Shown: piece by piece, positions 26,255 through 35,259 of the stretch
Numbering within the stretch: the first letter of the stretch is position 1
How the letters are laid out: each line of letters opens with the position of its first letter
Assembly (NCBI RefSeq): GCF_026544205.1
Contig: NZ_JALNUI010000010.1
Location: 58,030 to 122,029, forward strand
Source: Curtobacterium sp. GC_Cur_3
Lineage (GTDB): Bacteria; Actinomycetota; Actinomycetes; Actinomycetales; Microbacteriaceae
DNA length: 64,000 bases
Reading direction: 5' to 3'
Notes under the pieces: generated by a model
Databases searched by the model: none
Told to the model about the DNA's origin: nothing
Seen by the model: the letters and a program-made list of their open reading frames with translations, nothing else
Translations under genes and position numbers: made by a program

Positions 26255-29070
26255 TTCTTCTTGGCCGGGGCGCGTCGTGCGGGGGCCTTCTTCTTCACGG
26301 GGCCCTTGGCACGCTTGTCGGCGAGCAGCTGGACGGCCCGCTCGAAGTCGACGGCCTCCACCTCTTCGCCGCGCGGGATCGTGGCGTTCGTCTCACCGTC
26401 GGTGACGTACGGACCGAAGCGGCCGTCCTTCATCTTGATCGGCTTGCCGGACACCGGGTCCGCCTCGAACTCCTTGAGCGACGCACTCGCGGCCCGCTTG
26501 GCGCCGTACTTCGGCTGCGCGAAGATCTCGAGCGCACCGGCGAGGTCGACGTCGAAGATCGCGTCCTCGCTCGGCAGCGTGCGGGTGTCCGTCCCCTTCT
26601 TCAGGTACGGACCGTAGCGGCCGTTCTGTGCGGTGATCTCGTCACCGGACTCCGGGTCGGCGCCGACCGTCCTGGGCAGGGACAGCAGCTTCAGCGCGGT
26701 CTCGAGGTCCACGCTCTGCGGGTCCATCGACTTGAACAGCGACGCGGTGCGTTCCTTCGGCGCGACGGCCTTCTTCGCGGGCTTCTTGGCCTTGGTCGCG
26801 GTGGCAGTCGTGCCGGCGGCCGCGGCCTTCTTCGCGGCGGCGGCGGTCGTCTTCTTCGCCGCAGCGGTCGTCGCGACGGGCTCCGGCTCGGCAGGGGTCT
26901 CGATGACCTCTCCCGTCGCGGGGTCCACCTGGGGCTCCGGCTCGGGCGTGCGCTCGGTCACGTAGGGACCGAAGCGGCCGTCCTTGGCCAGGACCTCTTT
27001 TCCCGTCTCCGGGTTGATCCCGACCACACGGTCGCTGACGACCGGGGCCTCGACGAGTTCGCGCGCCTTCTCGGCGGTGAGCTCGTCGGGAGCGAGGTCC
27101 TCAGGGACGTTGACACGGCGGGGCTTCTCCGGGTCGTCGCTCGGGGTCTCGATGTACGGACCGTACCGACCGATGCGCAGGGTCAGCCCGGGCGAGAGCT
27201 CGACGGAGTTGATCTCCCTGGCGTCGATCTCACCGAGGTTGTCGATGACCGTGCGGAGTCCGCGCTGGTCACCGCCACCGAAGTAGAAGCCCTTGAGCCA
27301 GTCGACGCGGTCCGCCTCGCCGTTGGCGATCCGGTCGAGGTCGTTCTCCATCTCGGCCGTGAAGTCGTACTCGACGAGGTCGCCGAAGTAGTCCTCGAGC
27401 AGCCGGACGACGCTGAACGCGATCCAGTTCGGGACGAGCGAGGTGCCACGCGGGGTGACGTAGCCGCGGTCGACGATCGTCGAGATGATCGCCGCGTACG
27501 TCGAGGGACGCCCGATGCCGAGCTCCTCCAGCGTCTTGACGAGGCTGGCCTCGGTGTAGCGCGGCGGTGCGGAGGTGTCGTGTCCCTTGGCCTCGACCTC
27601 GTCGACGCCGAGGTGGTCGCCCTCGGTCATCACGGGGAGCTTGGCGTCCGCTGCGTTGGCCGATGCGTCGTGGCGCTCTTCGTCGCGGCCTTCTTCGTAG
27701 GCGTTGAGGAAGCCGCGGAACGTGATGACGGTGCCCGATGCGGTGAACTCGACGTCCGTGCCCGTCGCCGTGGACGCGAGGCCCTCGACGGACTCCGTGG
27801 AGGTGATCCCGAGGACCACGGAGGCGGTGGAGCCCTTGGCGTCGGCCATCTGCGACGCGACGGTGCGCTTCCAGATCAGGTCGTAGAGCTTCCAGTCGTT
27901 GCCGCGCAGGACCTTCTCCATCTGCGACGGCGTGCGGAACACGTCACCGGCGGGACGGATGGCCTCGTGGGCTTCCTGGGCGTTCTTGCTCTTGCCGGCG
28001 TAGCTGCGCGGCTTGTCCGGGATCGTGTCCCCGCCGTAGAGCTCGGCGGCCTGCTTCCTGGCGGCGGCCACTGCCTGCTGCGAGAGCGACGCGGAGTCGG
28101 TTCGCATGTAGGTGATGTGGCCGTTCTCGTACAGCGACTGGGCGACGCTCATCGTCTGCCGCGCGGAGAAGCGGAGCTTGCGTGCTGCTTCCTGCTGCAG
28201 GGTCGACGTGGTGAAGGGTGCGGCCGGTCGACGCGTGTAGGGCTTGGAGTCGACGCTCCGCACGACGGCGTCCCCGGAACGCTCGAGCACGGCGGTCAGG
28301 GCGGTGGCGGAGGCCTCGTCGAGCCGCACGGCGTCGGAGGTGGTGACACCGCGGTCGTCGAAGTCGCGGCCGGAGGCGACACGCGTGCCGTGGATCCGGG
28401 CGAGCTTGGCCGTGAACGCGCTGTCGCCGGCCTTCTCGAACCGAGCGGTCAGGTCCCAGTAGTTGGCCGAGACGAAGGCGAGCCGCTCGCGCTCCCGGTC
28501 GACGACGAGTCGGGTGGCTGCGGACTGCACGCGACCTGCGGACAGGCCGGGGCCGACCTTGCGCCAGAGGACCGGCGAGACCTCGAACCCGTAGAGACGG
28601 TCCAGGATGCGGCGGGTCTCCTGGGCGTCGACGAGTGCCGTGTCCAGTTCGCGGGTGGCTTCCTGGGCCCGCTGGATGGCTTCCTTGGTGATCTCGTGGA
28701 AGACCATGCGCTTGACGGGCACCTTGGGCTTCAGGACCTGGAGGAGGTGCCACGCGATGGCCTCGCCCTCGCGGTCCTCATCTGTCGCGAGGTAGAGCTC
28801 GTCGGCGTCCTTCAGGGCGCGCTTGAGGTCGGCGACCGTCTTCTTCTTGGCGTCGGAGACCACGTAGTACGGCTCGAACCCGTTGTCGACGTCGACCGAG
28901 AACTTGCCGACCGAGCCCTTCTTCAGCTCCGGCGGCAGGTTCTTGGGCTCGATGAGGTCACGGATGTGTCCGACTGACGCCTGGACTTCGTATCCGTCAC
29001 CGAGGTATTGCGCGATCGTCTTCGCCTTCGCGGGGCTCTCGACGATCACGAGCTTCTTCGTGCCTGGCAC
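26251..29070 (-). CDS. topA: DNA topoisomerase I
   Basis: A 939-residue type IA topoisomerase that relaxes negative supercoils. The TOPRIM domain starts KLVIVESPAKAKTIAQYLG and has ATDEDREGEAIAWH; the catalytic tyrosine is in GHITYMRTDS. After the core (to about residue 600) come several C-terminal topoisomerase repeats with RYGPYIETP, RFGPYVTE, RYGPYLKKG and RFGPYVTDG, then a Lys/Ala-rich tail ending APARRAPAKKK, which is typical of actinobacterial enzymes and helps strand passage. An Ala/Lys-rich linker splits the repeats (about 760-800). The GTG start at 29070 has AAGGAGT upstream. Confidence 0.97.
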   Translation of the reverse strand: MPGTKKLVIVESPAKAKTIAQYLGDGYEVQASVGHIRDLIEPKNLPPELKKGSVGKFSVDVDNGFEPYYVVSDAKKKTVADLKRALKDADELYLATDEDREGEAIAWHLLQVLKPKVPVKRMVFHEITKEAIQRAQEATRELDTALVDAQETRRILDRLYGFEVSPVLWRKVGPGLSAGRVQSAATRLVVDRERERLAFVSANYWDLTARFEKAGDSAFTAKLARIHGTRVASGRDFDDRGVTTSDAVRLDEASATALTAVLERSGDAVVRSVDSKPYTRRPAAPFTTSTLQQEAARKLRFSARQTMSVAQSLYENGHITYMRTDSASLSQQAVAAARKQAAELYGGDTIPDKPRSYAGKSKNAQEAHEAIRPAGDVFRTPSQMEKVLRGNDWKLYDLIWKRTVASQMADAKGSTASVVLGITSTESVEGLASTATGTDVEFTASGTVITFRGFLNAYEEGRDEERHDASANAADAKLPVMTEGDHLGVDEVEAKGHDTSAPPRYTEASLVKTLEELGIGRPSTYAAIISTIVDRGYVTPRGTSLVPNWIAFSVVRLLEDYFGDLVEYDFTAEMENDLDRIANGEADRVDWLKGFYFGGGDQRGLRTVIDNLGEIDAREINSVELSPGLTLRIGRYGPYIETPSDDPEKPRRVNVPEDLAPDELTAEKARELVEAPVVSDRVVGINPETGKEVLAKDGRFGPYVTERTPEPEPQVDPATGEVIETPAEPEPVATTAAAKKTTAAAAKKAAAAGTTATATKAKKPAKKAVAPKERTASLFKSMDPQSVDLETALKLLSLPRTVGADPESGDEITAQNGRYGPYLKKGTDTRTLPSEDAIFDVDLAGALEIFAQPKYGAKRAASASLKEFEADPVSGKPIKMKDGRFGPYVTDGETNATIPRGEEVEAVDFERAVQLLADKRAKGPVKKKAPARRAPAKKK

Positions 29071-29213
29071 GTGACTCCTTGATCGATGGTGCTGTCGGCC
29101 CTGGGACGCGGACGCGTCCGGGTCGACCGGGACATCGATGACCGGCGGGCCGACAGGCACACCATACACACAGTGACGGGGATGCCCGCCGGGTCGATGT
29201 CCGGGTCGTGTCG

Positions 29214-29555
29214 TCATGCGTCGGCGGTCGGAGGACCGGCGAGCGCGGCGGCTTCCACGGTGAACGGTCCGGCGCGGACCTGCACCCGGACCCGGACGAC
29301 GGCGTCGGCGACCTGGCACGAGGAGACCCGTGCCCCGTTGCCGCCGGCGGCCCGGTCCGCGGCCGCGCAGGGTTCCCCGCGGACCAGCCCGACGGCTGCC
29401 GCTGCCCCGGCCACGGCGGCGGCGTCCGCGGCCCCCTGGGACCGCAGGACCGCGACCCGGGTGCCGGCAGCGGCGAGGAGCACCGTGGCGAGGACCGTCG
29501 TCACGGTGACGACGCCGACCATGACCACCGTGGCGGATCCGCGGTCAGCGTCCAC
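29214..29555 (-). CDS. TadE-like secreted/pilus protein (Rv3654c type)
   Basis: A 113-residue protein starting DADRGSATVVMVGVVTVTT, with a single hydrophobic N-terminal helix like a pseudopilin, followed by an Ala-rich region with DAAAVAGAAAA and two cysteines. It matches the small last gene of actinobacterial Tad loci. The GTG at 29555 overlaps the preceding TadE gene by 11 bases. Its role is probably as a minor pilin or export-machine component. Confidence 0.7.
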   Translation of the reverse strand: MDADRGSATVVMVGVVTVTTVLATVLLAAAGTRVAVLRSQGAADAAAVAGAAAAVGLVRGEPCAAADRAAGGNGARVSSCQVADAVVRVRVQVRAGPFTVEAAALAGPPTADA

Positions 29556-29880
29556 CGTCCGCCGCGCAGCCCGAGGCGCGGAGGGTGAGCACGGAGAAGG
29601 GTCCGCTGCCGGAGCGCTCGACGGTGACGCAGACCAGACCGTCGTGCCGGTCCACGCGGCTGTCGGCACCGGCGGCGATCCGCCCCAGAGCGGCTCGGGC
29701 ACCGTCGGCGTCGTCGCGGCCCCAGGCCCGCGCGGCCGTGACGGCAGCGACCTGCAGCCGACCCTGGGCGTCGACGAGCAGGACCCCGCCGATCGCGAGG
29801 GAAACGACAACGGCGACGACCGGCAGCGCGACGGCGAACTCGACCGTGACGGCACCACGGTCACAGGGAGAGCGCACCAC
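29545..29880 (-). CDS. TadE-family pseudopilin
   Basis: A 111-residue protein starting with the TadE signature CDRGAVTVEFAVALPVVAVVVSLAIGGVLL: a G before a hydrophobic helix with the conserved Glu five residues after it. It is expected to be a minor pilin processed by a prepilin peptidase not encoded here. The GTG start overlaps the DUF4244 gene by 20 bases, and its end overlaps the next gene. Two cysteines in the C-terminal half may form a disulfide. Confidence 0.8.
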   Translation of the reverse strand: MVRSPCDRGAVTVEFAVALPVVAVVVSLAIGGVLLVDAQGRLQVAAVTAARAWGRDDADGARAALGRIAAGADSRVDRHDGLVCVTVERSGSGPFSVLTLRASGCAADGGR

Positions 29881-30073
29881 GGACCAGGTCCGTGAGGATC
29901 GCCTGGACCTCGCCGGAGCGCATCACCGCGACGAGGACGCCGGCGAACGCCACGGCGGCGAGGATCACGACGGCGTACTCGGCGGTGGCGGACCCGCGGT
30001 CATCGTCGAGTGCAGGAGGACGGCGCACGTCGGAGCGCCGACCGGGTCGGACGTCTGGAGTGGAGGTGGTCAT
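29861..30073 (-). CDS. Flp/DUF4244-like major pilin candidate
   Basis: A 70-residue protein: charged N-terminus, then DRGSATAEYAVVILAAVAFAGVLVAV, a Flp-like prepilin motif with Glu-Tyr just after the processing site, then a short amphipathic tail. This is the DUF4244 small protein always found in actinobacterial Tad loci, probably the main pilin. GGGAAG precedes the ATG. The next Tad gene overlaps its end. Confidence 0.8.
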   Translation of the reverse strand: MTTSTPDVRPGRRSDVRRPPALDDDRGSATAEYAVVILAAVAFAGVLVAVMRSGEVQAILTDLVRGALSL

Positions 30074-30157
30074 GGTGGTCTTCCCTTCGCGTTCGGTGGG
30101 ACCAGCCTCACGATCGGACGGTCCGACGACGCGGCTCCGGACGCACCCGTGGACAAG

Positions 30158-31000
30158 TCACCCGACACCCGGGACGGTGGAGGACAGGATGCCGACGACC
30201 ACGGGGACGACACCCACGAGCACGAACGCCGGCAGCACGCACGTCCCGAGCGGCAGCACGAGCCGGACACCGAGCCGTTCGGCAGCGGCCAGGGCGTCCG
30301 CGGCGACGTCGTCGCGCACGTCGTCAGCGGCGGCCCGGAGCAGTGCCGCCGCCGGTACCCCGGCCCGCCGTGCCAGGTCGAGCGTCTCCCGCAGCCGTGC
30401 TGCCTCGGCGGGCCGCGACGGCCGCTCGTCGATCACGGCCCGGACAGCTGCCGCGGCGCTCGTCCAGGAGCCTCCTCCGGCGAGCGCCACCGCCCATGCG
30501 TCGAGGAGCACCCCCGGGACCCCGCCCTCCGGGGTGGCGGCGCGGATCATCCGGGCGGTCCAGGCACGACCGACGCCGACCAGGAACAGCGCGGACGTGC
30601 CGCAGACCCACCCCACGGGCGAGCGCAGCAGCACCCCCGCGGTGTCGATCCCCCACAGCGACCCGAGCACCACACCGAGCGCCGGCAGCATGAGCACGAC
30701 GTTCGCACTGGTCCGTGGTCCGGCGAGCGCGACCCGGACGGCCCGGTCGCCGGACGCCGCGCGCCGCAGGGCCCTGGCGAGGGCACGGAGTGTCGGCGCG
30801 ACGGGTGCCCCGGTGCGCTCGGCGACGGTGAGCACGGCGCGGACGTCGTCCCACGCGGGGGTGCCGCTCCCCCGACCGGGGTCGAACGCCGCCAGGGCCA
30901 TCGCCCGGGGCGCCGGGATCCCAGCCGTGACCAGCGTCGCCACCTGGTCGAGCACCCGGGCCGCGCGGACCGGGTCGAACGTCGGGGCCGGACGGCTCAC
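30158..31000 (-). CDS. tadC: Tad secretion membrane protein, apparent TadB/TadC composite
   Basis: A 280-residue inner-membrane platform protein of the type II secretion F family. The N-terminal part (FDPVRAARVLDQVATLVTAGIPAPRAMALA) resembles TadB; a central pair of hydrophobic segments follows. The C-terminal domain (about 165-280) is the F domain with LDAWAVALAGGGSWTSAAAAV and a last hydrophobic segment. Most Tad loci have separate TadB and TadC; only one gene is here. The GTG overlaps the tadA stop (GTGA). Confidence 0.75.
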   Translation of the reverse strand: MSRPAPTFDPVRAARVLDQVATLVTAGIPAPRAMALAAFDPGRGSGTPAWDDVRAVLTVAERTGAPVAPTLRALARALRRAASGDRAVRVALAGPRTSANVVLMLPALGVVLGSLWGIDTAGVLLRSPVGWVCGTSALFLVGVGRAWTARMIRAATPEGGVPGVLLDAWAVALAGGGSWTSAAAAVRAVIDERPSRPAEAARLRETLDLARRAGVPAAALLRAAADDVRDDVAADALAAAERLGVRLVLPLGTCVLPAFVLVGVVPVVVGILSSTVPGVG

Positions 31001-32043
31001 CGGCGCTCGGCGACCGGGACCGGACGTCGGCGGGCGTGGGTGTCCGCTCCCGCGGCCGGCGCGACGGCGAGCCGACCGGCGGAGTCGACCCCGAGCCTCC
31101 CGGCAGCGGCCAGCCGGCGGGTGCCCCGTGAACGCTCCACGTGCAGCACGAGGTCGAAGGCGCTGACGGCCTGCCGCGCGAGTGCGTCGGGGTCGAGGCC
31201 CGCCAGCGCCCCGAGGGCCTCGAGCCGTGCGGGCACGTCGGCGATCCCGTTCGCGTGCACGGTCCCGGCTCCGCCGTCGTGCCCGGTGTTGAGCGCCGAC
31301 ATGAGCTCCCGCACCTCGGCTCCACGGCACTCCCCGACGACGATCCGGTCCGGGCGCATGCGCAGGGCCTCGCGGACGAGCCGGTCGAGCCCGAGGGCTC
31401 CCGCTCCCTCGGCGTTCGCCTGCCGGGCCTCGAGCCCCACGACGTGCGGGTGGTCGATGCGGAGCTCGGCGACGTCCTCGACCGTGACGATGCGTTCGTC
31501 GTGCGGGACGAGCCCGAGCATCGCCGCGAGCAGGGTCGTCTTCCCGCTGCCGGTGGCACCGGAGACCAGCACGTTCCGCCGCCGCGTGACCGCGTCCTCG
31601 ACGAGTCGGCGCGACACCCGGTCGAACGCCCCGCTGTGTGCCAGGGCGTCGATCGTCGGTGGGTCGCCGCGCGGGAGCCGGATGGAGAGGGCCGTCCCGC
31701 GCACCGCCACCGGGGCGAGGACCACGTGGACGCGGACGCCCTCGCCGTGGCGGACGTCCGCGATCGGGGTGGACTCGTCGACGTGTCGGCCCCCGAGCGC
31801 GACGAGCCGGGTCGCGAGGTCCCTGGTCCGGGTCTCGTCGATCCGGAGTCCGGTGTCCACCAGTCCGGTCCCGCGGTCGACCCACACCGACACGCCGCCC
31901 TGGACGAGGACGTCCGTCACGGAGTCGTCGAGCACGAACGGAGTCAGCTCCTCGAACTCCAGCGTGTCCGTGCCGCTGCGGAGCCGGAGGGGCACGGTGG
32001 ACCCCGGCAGGAACGGTGGAGCGTCGGCGCGGTGGCGGTACAT
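30997..32043 (-). CDS. tadA: Tad/Flp pilus assembly ATPase
   Basis: A 348-residue secretion ATPase (TadA/CpaF, VirB11-like) that powers pilus assembly at the cytosolic face. The N-terminal domain has the FVLDDSVTDVLVQGG segment. The ATPase domain has Walker A VSGATGSGKTTLL, an Asp-box EDVAEL, the Walker B-like VGECRGAEVRELM, and the His box GHDGGAGTVHANG. It begins at ATG 32043 with TAGCGT only six bases before, suggesting leaderless transcription. It is the first gene of the five-gene Tad locus. No Ssd/Rv3660c-like gene precedes it. Confidence 0.92.
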   Translation of the reverse strand: MYRHRADAPPFLPGSTVPLRLRSGTDTLEFEELTPFVLDDSVTDVLVQGGVSVWVDRGTGLVDTGLRIDETRTRDLATRLVALGGRHVDESTPIADVRHGEGVRVHVVLAPVAVRGTALSIRLPRGDPPTIDALAHSGAFDRVSRRLVEDAVTRRRNVLVSGATGSGKTTLLAAMLGLVPHDERIVTVEDVAELRIDHPHVVGLEARQANAEGAGALGLDRLVREALRMRPDRIVVGECRGAEVRELMSALNTGHDGGAGTVHANGIADVPARLEALGALAGLDPDALARQAVSAFDLVLHVERSRGTRRLAAAGRLGVDSAGRLAVAPAAGADTHARRRPVPVAERR

Positions 32044-32373
32044 GGGGGCACGCTAGGGAGCGCAGGAGCGACCGAGCCGGACCATGCAGCCGTCTGTGGA
32101 GGACCTTTGACGGTCCTGTCAACGAGACGTTTTGTACCCCGTTCGACAGCGACGTACCCCGGGCAGTCGGCGGGCGAGCAGATGCTCCGTCAGGGGCCGT
32201 GGCACCCGGGGCATCGGCATCCCGGGAACTTCGTTCCACCGATGTACCACCGGTCGGTCAGTGGTGGTGTATGCGTCGACATGTACCGGTCTGTCCACTG
32301 TTCCGCGTCACCGCGCGGATCGGACCGATCTGACCGGCCCGAGCACGCACCGGATCACGCTGGACGCGTCCGG
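32044..32373. promoter_or_regulatory. Upstream region of tadA with paired GGGGTAC boxes
   Basis: Gene-free. On the minus strand, GGGGTAC occurs at 32154-32160 and again at 32134-32140, exactly 20 bp apart (two helical turns). The second overlaps TACAAA (32132-32137), a possible -10, with 17 bases to the first box as -35. A second option is TAGCGT at 32050-32055, six bases before the tadA ATG. I see no ORF with coding character in the rest. Confidence 0.45.
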
Positions 32374-32473
32374 GAAAAAGAAGAGGCGGCACCGGTTGGG
32401 GGGAACAGGTGCCGCCAGGACACCGGAGGATTGGGGGGAATCCGATCCGATGCCGCCGGAAACGAGTCCGGCA
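32374..32473 (-). ncRNA. 6C-type small RNA (two hairpins with CCCCCC loops)
   Basis: On the minus strand, two hairpins each expose six cytosines. Hairpin 1 (32424-32449) has GGATT-CCCCCC-AATCC plus an outer CGGA/TCCG pairing. Hairpin 2 (32385-32416) has GGCGGCACC/GGTGCCGCC with an inner GTT-CCCCCC-AAC, and is followed by TCTTCTTTTTCCC, a Rho-independent terminator. TACAGT (32480-32485) with TTGCCC 19 bases upstream would start it near 32473, giving about 100 nt. This is the hallmark of the actinobacterial 6C RNA family, whose M. tuberculosis member (B11) lies beside Rv3660c of the same Tad locus. Ends are inferred. Confidence 0.85.
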
Positions 32474-32720
32474 AGCACCACTGTACCCCACGTCGGGCCA
32501 TCCGGGGCAACCCGTGTCGCGCATCCGGCACGTGTCCGCCGAGGGCGTACGACACGCACCCGCACGAACCCACCACGACGACCAGACGCACACCGGCACG
32601 AACCCACCACGACAGCCCCACGCCGCCCTGCAGAACCGCCCGTTGCACGACGCACCTCCCCCTCCGGCCGAGCGGTAGTCTCCGTGTGCACACCGGACGC
32701 ACCGACGCGAAAGGACATCG
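32474..32720. promoter_or_regulatory. Shared upstream region of acs and the sRNA, with a direct repeat
   Basis: Between the divergent sRNA and acs there is no gene. GCACGAACCCACCACGAC occurs twice (32562-32579 and 32596-32613), 34 bp apart. TAGTCT (32676-32681) is a candidate -10 for acs, giving a 33-base leader with AAAGGA before the ATG. GGGGTAC occurs once more on the minus strand (32483-32489), overlapping the sRNA -10. Confidence 0.45.
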
Positions 32721-34712
32721 ATGTCCACTCCGACCCAGGTCGACCCCCGAGGCGACGACGCACGCCACGACGGCGGCGACGCACGCACCGACGACTCGCC
32801 CACGTTCCCCCCGACGCCGGAGTTCGTCGCCGACGCCGTCGCGCGCGAGGACCTGCACACCGCTGCCGGCGCCGACCGCGAGCAGTTCTGGGCGGACCAG
32901 TCCCGGGAGCTCCTCGAGTGGCGCACGCCGTTCACGCGGACACTCGACTGGTCGGGCGCGCCGTTCGCCAAGTGGTTCGACGACGGCACGCTCAACGTCG
33001 CGGAGAACTGCCTGGACCGCCACGTCCGCGCGGGCAACGGTGACCGGGTCGCGATCCACTTCGAGGGTACCCGCGGTGACACGCGCCGCATCACGTACGC
33101 CGAGCTGACCGCGGACGTGCAGCGGGCGGCGAACATGCTCACGGACCTCGGCGTCGGCCAGGGCGACCGCGTGGTCGTGTACCTCCCCCTCATCCCGGAG
33201 GCCGTCGTCACGATGCTCGCGGTCGCCCGCATCGGCGCGGTGCACTCGGTGGTCTTCGGCGGGTTCAGCGCGGAGAGCCTCCGGGCCCGCATCGAGGACG
33301 CCGGCGCGAAGCTCGTGGTCACGGCGGACGGCGGCTGGCGTCGCGGTGCCGTGGCGGCCCTGAAGCCCGCGGTCGACGAGGCACTGCAGGGCGAGGGCAC
33401 GGACAGCGTCGAGCACGTCCTGGTCGTGCGGCGCGGTGAGAACGCCATCGACTGGCACGACGACCGCGACCGCTGGTGGCACGACGAGCTGGCGAAGGCG
33501 GACGAGCACCACGAGCCGCAGGCCTTCCCCGCCGAGAACCCCCTCTTCATCCTGTACACCTCGGGCACGACCGGGAAGCCGAAGGGCATCGTGCACACGT
33601 CGGGCGGCTACCTCACCCAGGCCGCGTACACGCAGAAGAACGTCTTCGACATGCACCCGGAGAAGGACGTCTACTGGTGCACCGCCGACATCGGCTGGAT
33701 CACAGGACACACGTACGTCGTCTACGGGCCGCTCGCGAACGGCGTGACCCAGGTCCTCTACGAGGGCACCCCGGACGAACCGAAGCCCGGTCGCTGGTGG
33801 GACCTCGTGGACCAGTACGGCGTCACGGTCCTCTACACCGCCCCGACCGCGGTCCGCGCGGCGATGAAGGCCGGCCGCCAGGTCCCCGACGCGCACGACC
33901 TGTCGTCGCTGCGCCTGCTCGGCAGCGTCGGCGAACCGATCAACCCCGAGGCCTGGCACTGGTACCGGCAGGTCATCGGCCACGACCGCACCCCGATCGT
34001 CGACACGTGGTGGCAGACCGAGACCGGCGCGATCATGATCTCCGCGCTCCCCGGCGTCACGAAGCTCAAGCCGGGCGCAGCGCAGACGCCGCTGCCGGGC
34101 ATCGTCGCCGAGATCGTGGACGAGGACGGCAACCGCGCCGACCCGGGCGAGAGCGGCTACCTCACCATCACCGAACCGTGGCCGTCGATGGCGCGCGGCA
34201 TCTGGAACGACCCGGACCGCTTCGTCGAGACGTACTGGGACCGTTTCCCCGGCCGCTACTTCGCCGGCGACGGCGCCCGGCTCGACGGCCAGGGCGACAT
34301 CTGGGTGCAGGGCCGCGTCGACGACGTCATGAACGTGTCGGGACACCGGCTCTCGACCGCCGAGATCGAGTCGGCGCTCGTCGGCCACGAGGGCGTCGCC
34401 GAGGCCGCCGTCGTCGGGGCAGCGGACGAGACGACCGGTCAGGCCATCGTCGCGTTCGTGATCCTGACGACCGAGGCAGCCGAGGGCGTCGACCGCGATG
34501 CCGTCGCCGCCGAACTGCGCGCATGGGTCGGCACCCGGATCGGCGCGATCGCCAAGCCCCGCCAGGTCGTGATCGTGCCGGAGCTGCCGAAGACCCGCTC
34601 CGGCAAGATCATGCGTCGGCTGCTCCGCGACGCCGCAGAGGGCCGCCGCATCGGCGACACGACCACGCTGGCCGACCCGACGATCATGGCGACCATCGCT
34701 GAGCTGATGTAG
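32721..34712 (+). CDS. acs: Acetyl-CoA synthetase
   Basis: AMP-forming acetate:CoA ligase, 663 residues, the usual length. Adenylate-forming motif A3 is LFILYTSGTTGKPKGIVHTSGG, with VVFGGFSAESLRARI and WWQTETGAIMI also diagnostic. The C-terminal catalytic lysine is in LPKTRSGKIMRRLLRD, the site of regulatory acetylation in this family. The ATG follows GAAAGGAC. It lies divergent to the 6C sRNA and Tad locus and ends at a 13-bp hairpin terminator. Confidence 0.97.
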   Translation: MSTPTQVDPRGDDARHDGGDARTDDSPTFPPTPEFVADAVAREDLHTAAGADREQFWADQSRELLEWRTPFTRTLDWSGAPFAKWFDDGTLNVAENCLDRHVRAGNGDRVAIHFEGTRGDTRRITYAELTADVQRAANMLTDLGVGQGDRVVVYLPLIPEAVVTMLAVARIGAVHSVVFGGFSAESLRARIEDAGAKLVVTADGGWRRGAVAALKPAVDEALQGEGTDSVEHVLVVRRGENAIDWHDDRDRWWHDELAKADEHHEPQAFPAENPLFILYTSGTTGKPKGIVHTSGGYLTQAAYTQKNVFDMHPEKDVYWCTADIGWITGHTYVVYGPLANGVTQVLYEGTPDEPKPGRWWDLVDQYGVTVLYTAPTAVRAAMKAGRQVPDAHDLSSLRLLGSVGEPINPEAWHWYRQVIGHDRTPIVDTWWQTETGAIMISALPGVTKLKPGAAQTPLPGIVAEIVDEDGNRADPGESGYLTITEPWPSMARGIWNDPDRFVETYWDRFPGRYFAGDGARLDGQGDIWVQGRVDDVMNVSGHRLSTAEIESALVGHEGVAEAAVVGAADETTGQAIVAFVILTTEAAEGVDRDAVAAELRAWVGTRIGAIAKPRQVVIVPELPKTRSGKIMRRLLRDAAEGRRIGDTTTLADPTIMATIAELM

Positions 34713-34724
34713 CCCACCGGACGT

Positions 34725-34765
34725 AGGAAGAGCCTCCCGTCCCGTTCGGACTGGAGGCTCTTCCT
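34725..34765. terminator. Bidirectional terminator between acs and the RidA gene
   Basis: A perfect 13-bp stem, AGGAAGAGCCTCC with its complement, and a 15-base loop, between convergent genes. The GCCTCC core is shared with the palindromes at 901, 7436, 13408, 42072, 48736 and 54903. Confidence 0.75.
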
Positions 34766-34797
34766 GCGTGTGCGGACGCGTTGCGTCCGACGGTGGT

Positions 34798-35259
34798 TCA
34801 GTCCGTCAGCTCCACCACCAGCTCGACCTCGACGGGCGCGTCGAGCGGGAGCACGGCGACACCCACGGCGCTCCGCGCGTGGACACCCGCTTCGCCGAAG
34901 ACGTCACCGACGAGCTGCGAGGCGCCGTTGGCGACACCGGGCTGCCCCGTGAACGACGGGTCGGACGCCACGAAGACCGTGAGCTTGACGACACGGGCGA
35001 CCCGGTCGAGCGACCCGGCGACGCTCTGCACGGCGGCGAGCCCGTTCAGGGCCGCCTGGCGTGCCTGGGCGGTCGCGGTCGCGGCGTCCACCTCGGCGCC
35101 GACCTTGCCCGTGACGGGGAGTGCTCCGTCGACGAACGGCAGCTGGCCCGCCGTCTGGACGTACTTCCCGGTGAGGACCGCGGGGACGTAGGCGGCGACT
35201 GGGGCGGCGACCGCGGGGATCGTCAGCCCGAGCTCCGCGAGGCGGTCGGCGACGCTCAC
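34798..35259 (-). CDS. RidA/YjgF-family protein
   Basis: A 153-residue reactive-intermediate deaminase-like protein, forming trimers in the family. It has AAYVPAVLTGKYVQTAGQLPFVDG and ends VAVLPLDAPVEVELVVEL, typical of the YjgH-like branch; the RidA active-site Arg position reads differently, so enamine deaminase activity is not certain. The GTG start overlaps the upstream DUF4177-like gene (GTGA). In mycobacteria a homologue also lies beside the PBP and metallophosphoesterase genes found next here. Confidence 0.85.
   Translation of the reverse strand: MSVADRLAELGLTIPAVAAPVAAYVPAVLTGKYVQTAGQLPFVDGALPVTGKVGAEVDAATATAQARQAALNGLAAVQSVAGSLDRVARVVKLTVFVASDPSFTGQPGVANGASQLVGDVFGEAGVHARSAVGVAVLPLDAPVEVELVVELTD

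Noticed and set aside
32258..32784. Reading frames on either strand in the tadA-acs gap
   Set aside because: They lack ribosome sites and codon bias, and run through the hairpins of the 6C-like RNA, so they are unlikely to be genes.
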